A stretch of DNA of 12,053 nucleotides from JBKHJZ01 sp046537875. GTDB taxonomy: Bacteria; Actinomycetota; Acidimicrobiia; Acidimicrobiales; VFJN01. The stretch spans positions 1 to 12,053 of the forward strand of contig JBKHJZ010000099.1 in the NCBI GenBank assembly GCA_046537875.1, written 5' to 3'. Made by a program: the position numbers and the translations under genes. Shown here piece after piece: positions 1-6,477 of the stretch (its first letter is position 1; each line of letters starts with the position of its first letter). The notes below the pieces were generated by a model. That model saw only the letters and a list, made by a program, of their open reading frames with translations, ran no database searches and was not told the origin of the DNA.

Positions 1-138
1 TTCTGGCAGCGCTGGTTGGCGGTGGGCGAAGTGGGTGCTGCCAGAACGCAGGCGGGTGCGGGGCCCGGGCGCCTCGGGGCTTCTGGCAGCGCTGGTTGGC
101 GGTGGGCGAAGCGGCTGCTGCCAGAACGCAGGCGGGTG
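1..138. repeat. Two-copy 58-bp direct repeat with internal inverted repeats
   Basis: Positions 1-58 and 81-138 are near-identical (period 80 bp), differing only at 32/112 (T/C) and 35/115 (G/C). The 22 bp between the copies are not repeated after the second copy. Each copy contains a perfect 10-bp inverted repeat, TTCTGGCAGC and GCTGCCAGAA, at 1-10/37-46 and 81-90/117-126, separated by 26 nt. The left arm overlaps the palindrome CAGCGCTG (7-14 and 87-94). The first copy begins at base 1, so the array may continue outside the window. It lies downstream of the carboxylase gene stop and does not look coding. It resembles an intergenic palindromic repeat or a paired operator; which of these is not decidable here. 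Confidence 0.85.
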
Positions 139-197
139 TGTGTGGGGGGGAGGGCCGGCGGGCGGGCTGGGGCGCTCAACCGATGACCGTCGCCAGA
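139..197. other. Short G-rich intergenic stretch
   Basis: A G-rich spacer lies between the second repeat copy and the carboxylase stop codon. It contains a run of seven G. I see no hairpin with a T-tract that would mark a classical terminator for the minus-strand gene; the palindromic repeats further on could serve instead. Confidence 0.5.
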
Positions 198-1988
198 TCA
201 GGCGATGACCATCACCACGTCGCCCGAGCCGACGGACTGACCCGGCCCGACCTTGACCTCGGCCACCGTGCCGGCCTTCTCGGCGGTGATGTTGTTCTCC
301 ATCTTCATCGCCTCGAGGACGCACACGGTCTGGCCGACGTCGACCTCGTCGCCCTCGTTCACCAGCACCTTCACCACGGTGCCCTGCATGGGCACGGTGA
401 CGTCGCCCGACCCGGCCCGTGCGCTGGCACCTTTCGACGACCGGCGGGTGCGGGGGGTGGCCGGCCTCCCGGCCGCGGCCCCACCGGCGGGACCGACGGC
501 GCCCGCCTGCGATTCGGGGATCCACACGGTCACGCCGAAGCGCCGTCCGTTCACCTCCACGTCGACGTCGCGGCGGACCCGGGGCTCGCGCTGCGCGCCC
601 TCCTCCGCAGGAGCGGCCGCCCCCGCCCCGGCACCGGCCACGCCGGACAGGTCGAGCCGGTCCTCCACCCACTTCGTCGAGTGCTCGCCGGCCCGGAAGT
701 CGGGGTGGTCGAGGATGGCCGCGTCGGCCGGGACGGTGGTGGCGACGCCCTCGATCCGGAGCTCGTCGAGCGCCCGGAGGGCCCGGGCGATGGCGGCGTC
801 ACGGTCGGCGCCCCAGACGATCAGCTTGCCGATGAGGTTGTCGTAGAACTGGCTGACCTCGTCGCCCGCCTCGTAGCCGCCGTCCCAGCGGACGCCGAAG
901 CCGTGCGGCACCCGCATCTCGGTGATCGGCCCGGGTGAGGGAACGAACTTGCCGCCGGCCGGGTCCTCGGCGTTGATCCGCACCTCGATCGCGTGGCCGC
1001 GGCGGACGATGTCGTCCTGGCCGAAGCTGAGCGGCTCGCCGGACGCCACCCGGATCTGCTCGGCCACCAGGTCGACGCCGGTGACCAGCTCGGTCACCGG
1101 GTGCTCGACCTGCAGCCGGGTGTTCATCTCCAGGAACCAGAACTCGCCGTCCTGGTAGAGGAACTCCACGGTGCCGGCGTTGACGTACCCGCACGCCCGC
1201 GTGACGCTCACCGCGGCCTCGCCCATCGCCCGGCGGGTCTCGTCGGGGAACAGGGGGGCGGGGCTCTCCTCGATGAGCTTCTGGTGGCGGCGCTGCGCCG
1301 AGCAGTCGCGCTCGCCCACCCACACGGCGTTCCCGTGCGTGTCGGCGAACACCTGCATCTCGACGTGGCGGGGCCAGGTGAGGTAGCGCTCGACGTAGCA
1401 CTCGCTGCGGCCGAATCCCTTGAGCGCCTCGGACTGCGCCGACTCGAAGGCGGCGGCCGCCTCGTCGGCCGACCGGACCACCCGCATGCCGCGCCCGCCA
1501 CCGCCGTAGGCGGCCTTGATCGCCACGGGCCAGCCGTGCTCCTCGCCGAACGCCACGACCTGGTCGTGCGAGGTGAGGAACTCGGTGGTCCCGGGAACGC
1601 CCGCCACGCCGGCCCGCTCGGCGGCGAGGCGCGACGACACCTTGTCGCCCATGATCTCGATGGCCTCGGGCGGGGGACCGATGAAGGTGACACCCGCGGC
1701 CGTGATGGCCCGGGCGAAGTCGGTGTTCTCGCTGAAGAACCCGTAGCCGGGGTGGACGCCGTCGGCCCCGCTGCGATGGATGACGTCGAGGATCTTCGCC
1801 GTGTCGAGGTAGCTCTCCGCAGCTGTCTGACCACCCAGCGCGTATGCCTCGTCGGCCAGCCGGACGTGCAGGCTGTCACGGTCGAGGTCGGAGTACACGG
1901 CGACCGAGGTGATCCCGAGATCACGGCAGGCACGGACGACCCGGACCGCGATCTCGCCCCGGTTGGCGATCAGGATCTTCGAGAGCAC
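198..1988 (-). CDS. Acyl-CoA carboxylase alpha subunit (biotin carboxylase fused to biotin carboxyl carrier)
   Basis: This 596-aa cytoplasmic protein carboxylates its own biotin with ATP and bicarbonate. A separate carboxyltransferase beta subunit, not in this window, then passes CO2 to acetyl-, propionyl- or a similar CoA. The biotin carboxylase N domain starts with KILIANRGEIAVR (4-16). The ATP-grasp glycine loop is YGGGGRGMR (161-169). The core motif EMNTRLQVEHPVTE is at 287-300, and the C-terminal biotin carboxylase domain runs to about 445. An Ala/Gly/Arg-rich linker (about 450-525) leads to the BCCP domain (527-596), with EAMKMEN carrying the biotinylated Lys562. Length and order fit the actinobacterial AccA/PccA/BccA type; substrate specificity cannot be read from this subunit. 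The GTG at 1988 starts directly at the conserved N-terminus. No well-spaced Shine-Dalgarno is visible, so translation may be leaderless. The biotin ligase gene is divergent. Confidence 0.95.
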   Translation of the reverse strand: MLSKILIANRGEIAVRVVRACRDLGITSVAVYSDLDRDSLHVRLADEAYALGGQTAAESYLDTAKILDVIHRSGADGVHPGYGFFSENTDFARAITAAGVTFIGPPPEAIEIMGDKVSSRLAAERAGVAGVPGTTEFLTSHDQVVAFGEEHGWPVAIKAAYGGGGRGMRVVRSADEAAAAFESAQSEALKGFGRSECYVERYLTWPRHVEMQVFADTHGNAVWVGERDCSAQRRHQKLIEESPAPLFPDETRRAMGEAAVSVTRACGYVNAGTVEFLYQDGEFWFLEMNTRLQVEHPVTELVTGVDLVAEQIRVASGEPLSFGQDDIVRRGHAIEVRINAEDPAGGKFVPSPGPITEMRVPHGFGVRWDGGYEAGDEVSQFYDNLIGKLIVWGADRDAAIARALRALDELRIEGVATTVPADAAILDHPDFRAGEHSTKWVEDRLDLSGVAGAGAGAAAPAEEGAQREPRVRRDVDVEVNGRRFGVTVWIPESQAGAVGPAGGAAAGRPATPRTRRSSKGASARAGSGDVTVPMQGTVVKVLVNEGDEVDVGQTVCVLEAMKMENNITAEKAGTVAEVKVGPGQSVGSGDVVMVIA

Positions 1989-1992
1989 GTCC

Positions 1993-2000
1993 TATGTTTA
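1993..2000. promoter_or_regulatory. Shared AT-rich box between divergent carboxylase and biotin ligase genes
   Basis: The octamer TATGTTTA stands out in GC-rich surroundings. On the plus strand, TATGTT (1993-1998) matches the TANNNT -10 pattern and lies 7 nt before the ATG at 2006. On the minus strand, TAAACA (2000-1995) lies 6 nt before the GTG at 1988; it matches TA but not the final T. Neither start has a well-placed Shine-Dalgarno, so both transcripts may begin at or next to their start codons. I see no clear -35 hexamer in either direction. The promoter function is inferred. Confidence 0.5.
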
Positions 2001-2005
2001 CGGGC

Positions 2006-2983
2006 ATGCCGGGCGATGACGCCACTACGGGCCCGGGGACCGACCCGTCGGGTGGCGCCAGTGCCACGGTCGGTGCGGCGTCGGGAGGCGGTTCCGGGCC
2101 GGGGAACGTGGCCACGGTGCGGGCGGCGCTCGCCGGGACCCGCTTCGCCGACGTGCGCTGGGTGGCCAGCACCGGCTCGACCAACGCGGACGCGCTGGCG
2201 CTCGCCCGTGACGGCGCCGCCGAGGGCGTCGTGGTGGTCGCCGACCACCAGCGGGCGGGCCGGGGACGCCGGGCGCGGTCGTGGGTGGCCCCCGCCGGGG
2301 GATCGCTGCTCGTGTCGGTGGTGCTCCGGCCGCCGGCGTCGGTCGCGGCCGCCGCCACCATGGCGGCGGCCGTCGCGATGGCGGAGGCCGTCGAGCAGGT
2401 GGCGGGCGTCCGGCCCGGGCTCAAGTGGCCGAACGACCTGGTAGTCGACGACCGCAAGCTGGCCGGGGTGCTGGCCGAGGCCGACTGGCCCGCCGGCAGC
2501 ACCATCTCGTCCGGGTACCGGCCTCCGGCGGCGCACGAGCGCGCGGTGGTGGTCGTGGGCGTGGGCCTGAACGTGGACTGGCCCCGCCCCTCGCCGGCAT
2601 CGCCCCGGGGCGGCCCCGGGGATGCCGAGGCCACCGGCGGTGGGCCGGACGAGGCGGCGGCGCTGGCGGAGGTGGCCGACCGGGCGACGGCGCTGAACTG
2701 GCTGGGCGCCGACGCCGACCGGGCCGAGCTGCTCGTGGCCTTCCTGCGGCGCCTCGACGAGCGCTACGGCGAGCTGGTGCGGGACGGCCCGGCGGCCACG
2801 GTCGCCGACTGGCGGCGCCGGTCGGCCACGTTGGGCCGGCGGGTGCGCGTGGACCTCGGCGCCCACGACGTCGAGGGGACGGCACGCGACGTCACGGGCG
2901 ACGGACACCTGGTGGTGGAGACGCTGGAGGGGGAGCGGCGCACGTTCGCCGTGGGCGACGTGATCCACCTCCGCCCGGGCTGA
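2006..2983 (+). CDS. birA: Biotin--[acetyl-CoA-carboxylase] ligase (biotin protein ligase)
   Basis: This enzyme activates biotin with ATP to biotinyl-5'-AMP and transfers it to the BCCP lysine, here probably Lys562 of the adjacent carboxylase. Numbered from ATG 1994 (329 aa), it has GSTNAD at 61-66, the biotinyl-AMP loop RAGRGRRARSW at 87-97, KWPNDLVVDDRKLAGVL at 144-160, GVGLNV at 189-194, and an SH3-like C-terminal domain from about 281. There is no helix-turn-helix domain, so this is the monofunctional class and not a repressor. ATG 2006 is chosen because TATGTT sits 7 nt ahead of it. ATG 1994 and GTG 2108 are in-frame alternatives, the last removing a Gly/Ser/Ala-rich tail of about 34 residues. 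Another low-complexity insert lies at about 198-222. Its stop shares a palindrome with the pabC stop. Confidence 0.93.
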   Translation: MPGDDATTGPGTDPSGGASATVGAASGGGSGPGNVATVRAALAGTRFADVRWVASTGSTNADALALARDGAAEGVVVVADHQRAGRGRRARSWVAPAGGSLLVSVVLRPPASVAAAATMAAAVAMAEAVEQVAGVRPGLKWPNDLVVDDRKLAGVLAEADWPAGSTISSGYRPPAAHERAVVVVGVGLNVDWPRPSPASPRGGPGDAEATGGGPDEAAALAEVADRATALNWLGADADRAELLVAFLRRLDERYGELVRDGPAATVADWRRRSATLGRRVRVDLGAHDVEGTARDVTGDGHLVVETLEGERRTFAVGDVIHLRPG

Positions 2984-2988
2984 GCTCA
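2981..2988. other. Palindrome TGAGCTCA containing the two convergent stop codons
   Basis: The plus-strand TGA of birA (2981-2983) and the minus-strand TGA of pabC (2986-2988) form the ends of a perfect 8-bp palindrome, leaving 2 bp between the genes. There is no room for a terminator between them, so each transcript must end inside the other gene or overlap it. Confidence 0.9.
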
Positions 2989-3873
2989 GGGATCCATATC
3001 GCGGTTCGCGAGCTCGGCGAAGGCCTGCGCGGCCCGCCGGGCCACCGGCCCCCTGGTGCCGGGCAGGGGCCGGCCGTCGAGCGCCCGCAACGGCTGGAGG
3101 TCACGCGTCGACGAGGTCAGCAGCACCTCGTCCGCACGCCGCAGTTCTTCCATCGGCACGTCGTCCTCCTCGGCCTCTGGCAGCAGCTCGAGCAGCAGGG
3201 CCCGGGTCACGCCGGCCAGGCAGCCCGACAGCAGCGGGGGTGTGATCAGCCGGCCGTCGATGGCGACGAACACGTTGCTCCCGGTGCCCTCGCACAGGTT
3301 GCCCGCCACGTTGGGGAAGACGGCCTCGGTGGCGTCGAGCTTGCGGGCCTCGGCCAGCGCCACGACGTTCTCGGCGTACGAGGTGGTCTTGATCCCGGTC
3401 ACGGCCGAGCGCTCGTTGCGCGGCCACGGCACCGTGACCGCGGTGGTGTCCGGCTCCCACGGTTCCTGCGGCGCCGCGACGATGATGAGCGTGGGGGGTG
3501 CCTCGCCCCGCCCGGAGCCGAGGGGCGCCACCCCGCCGGTCAGCGTGATCCGCACCCGGCCGGCGTCGGGACCGGCGGCCCGCAGAACCTCGTCGATGGC
3601 CGACCGGAGCCTCGCATCGCCGAGCGGCAGGCCGAGCCCCAGCCCCCGGGCCGACCGGTGGAGCCGCTCGAGGTGGCGTCGCACGGCGAAGGCCCGCCCG
3701 TCGACCGCCTTCAGGGTCTCGAAGACGCCGTCGCCCACGGTCAGCCCGTGGTCGAACACCGAGACGGCGGCGTCCCGCGGGTCGACGATCCCGCCGTCGA
3801 TCCACACGGCGGTACCCGGGCCGGCGGGCGCCGCCGGCGTCGTGCTCCGGGGGCTGTCAGCCATCGGGTTCAT
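2986..3873 (-). CDS. pabC: Class IV PLP aminotransferase, likely aminodeoxychorismate lyase
   Basis: This is a 295-aa fold-type IV PLP enzyme. VFDHGLTVGDGVFETLK (39-55) is the family's N-terminal motif. Lys162 in GIKTTSY is the expected PLP Schiff-base lysine, and NLCEGTGSNVF (192-202) carries the conserved Glu195 and Asn200. The fold also includes branched-chain and D-amino-acid aminotransferases. The pabB gene upstream on the same strand favours 4-amino-4-deoxychorismate lyase, which splits aminodeoxychorismate into p-aminobenzoate and pyruvate for folate synthesis. The reading frame stays open far upstream, but similarity begins after the Pro/Ala-rich start MNPMADSP, so ATG 3873 is taken. 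ATG 3864 is equally possible. The Shine-Dalgarno is weak (GGTGGG, 3887-3882) and overlaps a predicted hairpin. The gene converges on birA. Confidence 0.85.
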   Translation of the reverse strand: MNPMADSPRSTTPAAPAGPGTAVWIDGGIVDPRDAAVSVFDHGLTVGDGVFETLKAVDGRAFAVRRHLERLHRSARGLGLGLPLGDARLRSAIDEVLRAAGPDAGRVRITLTGGVAPLGSGRGEAPPTLIIVAAPQEPWEPDTTAVTVPWPRNERSAVTGIKTTSYAENVVALAEARKLDATEAVFPNVAGNLCEGTGSNVFVAIDGRLITPPLLSGCLAGVTRALLLELLPEAEEDDVPMEELRRADEVLLTSSTRDLQPLRALDGRPLPGTRGPVARRAAQAFAELANRDMDP

Positions 3874-4049
3874 CAGACCAGCCCACCGGCCGGCCCGTCG
3901 AGCCGGACGCCGGCCGGGCGGGCACACGATCGACGGCTCCCCCCCGGTCGGGCCGGATGGCGGCCGGGACCCACGCCACCGCTGGCCCCGCCCTCGGACC
4001 GAGCGTCGGCCACCCGGCGGCACCCGGCGGCACGCGGACGTGGCAGGGC
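3874..4049 (-). other. pabB-pabC intergenic region with hairpin and short tandem repeat
   Basis: This 176-nt gap lies between two same-strand genes. A perfect 9-bp inverted repeat, CCGGCCGGC (3886-3894) and GCCGGCCGG (3909-3917) with a 14-nt loop, lies 12 nt upstream of the pabC start and could mask its weak ribosome-binding site or attenuate read-through. A 10-bp unit CACCCGGCGG occurs twice in tandem (4011-4020, 4021-4030), followed by a partial third copy. The pabC frame is open through the region, but the translation is Arg/Gly/Pro-rich and unrecognisable, so I call no gene. Confidence 0.55.
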
Positions 4050-5117
4050 TCAGCCGGACGCGATGGCGGGGGTGCCCTCGGCGACCGCTCCGCCGGCGAC
4101 CGCTCCGCTGGCGACCGGTCCGCTGGCGACCGCGAGCAACCGGTGGGCCTTGAGCTCGGTCTCGCGCCACTCGCCCTCGGGGGTCGACTCCCAGGTGATC
4201 CCGCCGCCGGTGCCCAGGTGCACGCGACCGTCCTCGAACCAGAACGTCCGGATCGCCACGTTGAGGTCGCCCCGCCGGGCGTCGGCGTCGACCCACCCGA
4301 TCGCGCCGCAGTACGGGCCGCGGGGCACCGGCTCGAGGCCCGCGATCCGGTCGAGCGCCGCCAGCTTCGGCGCACCGGTCACCGAGCCCGGGGGGAACGT
4401 CGCCGCGACGAGGTCGGCCCACCCCACCCCCGGGCGCAACCGGCCGGTCACCGTGGACACGAGGTGCACGAGCCCCGGGTGGTGCTCGACCGCGCACAGG
4501 GAGGGGACCTCGACCGAGCCCCACTCGCAGACCCGGCCGAGGTCGTTGCGCACGAGGTCGACGATCATCACGTTCTCGGCCCGGTCCTTCGGGAGGAAGC
4601 CCGACTCGTCGGCGGCGGTCCCCTTGATCGGCGACGAGGCCACCCGGTCGCCGTCGCGCCGGAGGAAGCGCTCCGGCGAGGCCGAGGCCACGTGGCAGCC
4701 CACCCCGGGGAGCCGGACGACCGCGGCGTAGGGCGCGGGGTTCCCCCGCCCGAGGGACGCGCCGAGCGCGGCCACGTCGGCGCCCGGGGGGAGCGGTGCG
4801 GACAGCCGGCGCGTGAGGTTCACCTGGTAGACGTCGCCGGCGGCGATGGCCGCGCGTATCGACCGGACGCCCGCCCGGAACCCGCTCCCGTCGAGCGAGC
4901 TGGTCCAGTCGCCGGGGGCAGGTCCCCGCCACGGGGGACCGGGCCAGGGCCTCGGCGCCCGGACCTCGGTGAAGCGGGCGCAGATCGGCTCGCCGTCGAA
5001 GGGCAGCACCACGGCCCACGTGCCCCGGCTGTCGAGGGCCGTGACGTCGGAGGTGACGTCCACGAGGCCGGTCAGCAGGCGGCCGCCGACCACGGCCAGG
5101 GAGTCGTGCCGCGCCAC
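4050..5117 (-). CDS. pabB: Aminodeoxychorismate synthase component I
   Basis: This chorismate-binding enzyme aminates chorismate to 4-amino-4-deoxychorismate using ammonia from a PabA glutaminase, not found here. Numbered from GTG 5120 (356 aa), it has GDVYQVNLTRRL at 95-106, SPERFL at 148-153, PIKGTAA at 164-170, RAENVMIVDLVRNDLGRV at 180-197, FPPGSVTGAPK at 242-252 and GTGGGITWES at 303-312. Lys166 in PIKGT is the PabB signature; TrpE has PIAGT at this place. Only about 75 residues precede the catalytic domain, so the usual N-terminal subdomain is reduced. GTG 5117 is preferred because TACGGT lies 6 nt ahead of it; GTG 5120 is one codon upstream. The C-terminus carries pentapeptide repeats. 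pabC follows on the same strand, and the acyl-CoA dehydrogenase is divergent. Confidence 0.9.
   Translation of the reverse strand: MARHDSLAVVGGRLLTGLVDVTSDVTALDSRGTWAVVLPFDGEPICARFTEVRAPRPWPGPPWRGPAPGDWTSSLDGSGFRAGVRSIRAAIAAGDVYQVNLTRRLSAPLPPGADVAALGASLGRGNPAPYAAVVRLPGVGCHVASASPERFLRRDGDRVASSPIKGTAADESGFLPKDRAENVMIVDLVRNDLGRVCEWGSVEVPSLCAVEHHPGLVHLVSTVTGRLRPGVGWADLVAATFPPGSVTGAPKLAALDRIAGLEPVPRGPYCGAIGWVDADARRGDLNVAIRTFWFEDGRVHLGTGGGITWESTPEGEWRETELKAHRLLAVASGPVASGAVAGGAVAEGTPAIASG
4081..4131. repeat. 15-bp tandem repeat at the 3' end of pabB
   Basis: Three 15-bp units (4081-4095, 4096-4110, 4111-4125) follow the form GCGACCGCTCCGCYG with single-base changes, then a partial copy GCGACC starts at 4126. 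On the coding (minus) strand they encode the pentapeptides VASGP, VASGA and VAGGA near the PabB C-terminus, beyond the last conserved motif. Whole codons are repeated, so copy-number change would keep the frame. Confidence 0.8.
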
Positions 5118-5123
5118 CACGTC

Positions 5124-5152
5124 ACCGTACGCGAGGCGGCCACATCTACCAT
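5124..5152. promoter_or_regulatory. Back-to-back -10 boxes for pabB and the acyl-CoA dehydrogenase gene
   Basis: TACCAT (5147-5152, plus) matches TANNNT and ends 7 nt before the GTG at 5160. TACGGT (5129-5124, minus) also matches and lies 6 nt before the pabB GTG at 5117. Neither gene has a convincing Shine-Dalgarno at normal spacing. This spacing is what leaderless actinobacterial transcripts show. No clear -35 elements are visible. The assignment is inferred from pattern and position. Confidence 0.55.
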
Positions 5153-5159
5153 CCGTGCC

Positions 5160-6383
5160 GTGCACGTCGAGCTGACGGACGAGCAGCAGGAGCTGCGCCG
5201 GGTGGTGCGGGACTTCGCCGAGCAGGAGATCGCCCCGCACGCCGAGGAGTGGGACGCCTCCCACACCTTCCCGGTGGACGTCGTGCGTGCGATGGGAGAC
5301 CTCGGCCTCTTCGGCATCCCGTTCCCGGAGGAGTACGGCGGCGGCGGTGCGGGCCTCACCGAGCTGTGCGTGGCGATCGAGGAGATCGCCAGGGTCGACC
5401 AGTCGCTCGCGGTCACGCTGGAGGCCGGGGTGGGCCTGGGTGCCGGTCCGATCCACCGGTTCGGCACCGACGAGCAGCGGGCCCGGTGGCTCCCCGATCT
5501 CTGCGCCGGGCGGGCGCTCGGCGCGTTCGGCCTCACCGAGCCGGACGCAGGGACCGACGCCGGCGCCACCCGCACGACTGCGGTGCTCGACGAGGGGGGC
5601 GGCGAGTGGGTGATCGACGGCGAGAAGTCGTTCATCACCAACTCGGGCACCGAGATCACGTCGGTCATCACGATCACGGCCCGGACCCCTGCCGGGGGTC
5701 CGGCCGGCGTGGGCGGCGGGGACGGGGCGGCCGCGGGTGCACCCGCCGGTGTCGCCGGGCGCGCTCCCGCGGAGATCTCGTGCATCGTCGTGCCGGCCGG
5801 CACCCCCGGCATGACGGTGGCACCGCCCTACCGGAAGATGGGCTGGCACGCGTCCGACACCCACGGGATCACCTTCGGCGGCTGCCGGGTGCCCGCCGAC
5901 AACCTCCTGGGCCAGCGGGGCCGGGGGATCCGTCAGTTCCTGGAGGCCCTCGACGAGGGACGGGTGGCCATCGCGGCGCTGGCGGTGGGGGTGATCCGGG
6001 CGTGCGCCGAGCAGGCGGCCGAGCACGCCGGGAACCGGTACACGTTCGGCCGGCCGATCGGGAGCAACCAGGCGGTGGCGTTCGCCTGCTCGGACCTGGC
6101 GGTCATGGCGGAGACGGCGAGCGCGCTCACCTACCAGGCTGCCTGGCGGCGCGACACGGGCCGGCCGTTCACCCGCGAGGCCGCGATGGCCAAGCTCCAC
6201 GCGACCGAGGCGGCGGTCACGGCGACCCGCATGGCGACCCAGGTCTTCGGCGGCTACGGCTTCATGGACGAGACCCCGGTGGCACGCCACTACCGGGACG
6301 CCAAGATCCTCGAGATCGGCGAGGGCACCAGCGAGGTGCAGCGGCTGGTGATCGCGCGCGAGCTCGGGTTGCCCGTCGGCTGA
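5160..6383 (+). CDS. Acyl-CoA dehydrogenase (FAD-dependent, short-chain type)
   Basis: This 407-aa flavoprotein would oxidise an acyl-CoA to the trans-2-enoyl-CoA and pass electrons to ETF. It shows the three-domain ACAD layout: a helical N domain opening with ELTDEQQELRRVVRDFAEQEIAP, a beta domain with GAFGLTEPDAGTD (121-133) and KSFITN (156-161), and a C-terminal helical domain with GNRYTFGRPIGSNQAVAF (291-308), QVFGGYGFM (361-369) and GEGTSEVQR (387-395). Glu388 sits where SCAD has its catalytic base. A Gly/Ala-rich stretch at about 175-204 is longer than usual for the family. The GTG at 5160 is chosen because TACCAT lies 7 nt ahead and similarity starts at once. The exact substrate, fatty or branched-chain, is unknown. 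It is divergent from pabB, and no obvious pathway partner is in the window. Confidence 0.93.
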   Translation: MHVELTDEQQELRRVVRDFAEQEIAPHAEEWDASHTFPVDVVRAMGDLGLFGIPFPEEYGGGGAGLTELCVAIEEIARVDQSLAVTLEAGVGLGAGPIHRFGTDEQRARWLPDLCAGRALGAFGLTEPDAGTDAGATRTTAVLDEGGGEWVIDGEKSFITNSGTEITSVITITARTPAGGPAGVGGGDGAAAGAPAGVAGRAPAEISCIVVPAGTPGMTVAPPYRKMGWHASDTHGITFGGCRVPADNLLGQRGRGIRQFLEALDEGRVAIAALAVGVIRACAEQAAEHAGNRYTFGRPIGSNQAVAFACSDLAVMAETASALTYQAAWRRDTGRPFTREAAMAKLHATEAAVTATRMATQVFGGYGFMDETPVARHYRDAKILEIGEGTSEVQRLVIARELGLPVG

Positions 6384-6394
6384 GCGGGTCGAGG

Positions 6395-6423
6395 GGCCGT
6401 CGATGCGACCACCGGCGACGGCC
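6395..6423 (+). terminator. Hairpin downstream of the acyl-CoA dehydrogenase gene
   Basis: A perfect 8-bp inverted repeat, GGCCGTCG (6395-6402) and CGACGGCC (6416-6423), with a 13-nt loop begins 12 nt after the stop codon. No T-tract follows, as is common in GC-rich actinobacteria, so terminator function is only plausible. Confidence 0.4.
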
Positions 6424-6477
6424 GGGCACGCGGCGCCCCGCGGTGATCGTGGGGCGGGGAGCGGGTAGAGAGGGCGC

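Noticed and set aside
1..138. CRISPR array
   Set aside because: There are only two units, the conserved part is 58 bp with an internal conserved centre, there is one 22-bp interval, and no cas gene is near.
2006..2983. Biotin ligase acting also as a repressor
   Set aside because: There is no N-terminal helix-turn-helix; the N-terminus is Gly/Ser/Ala-rich and leads straight into the catalytic domain.
3874..4049. A small gene or pabA remnant between pabB and pabC
   Set aside because: No glutaminase motif or credible start is visible; the open frame is low-complexity Arg/Gly/Pro.
2281..4731. Long plus-strand open frame over birA, pabC and pabB
   Set aside because: The translation is Arg/Gly/Pro-rich without any domain and runs through three well-supported genes in other frames.
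4050..5120. Anthranilate synthase component I (trpE)
   Set aside because: The motif is PIKGT with Lys166, the PabB type, and pabC is the next gene.
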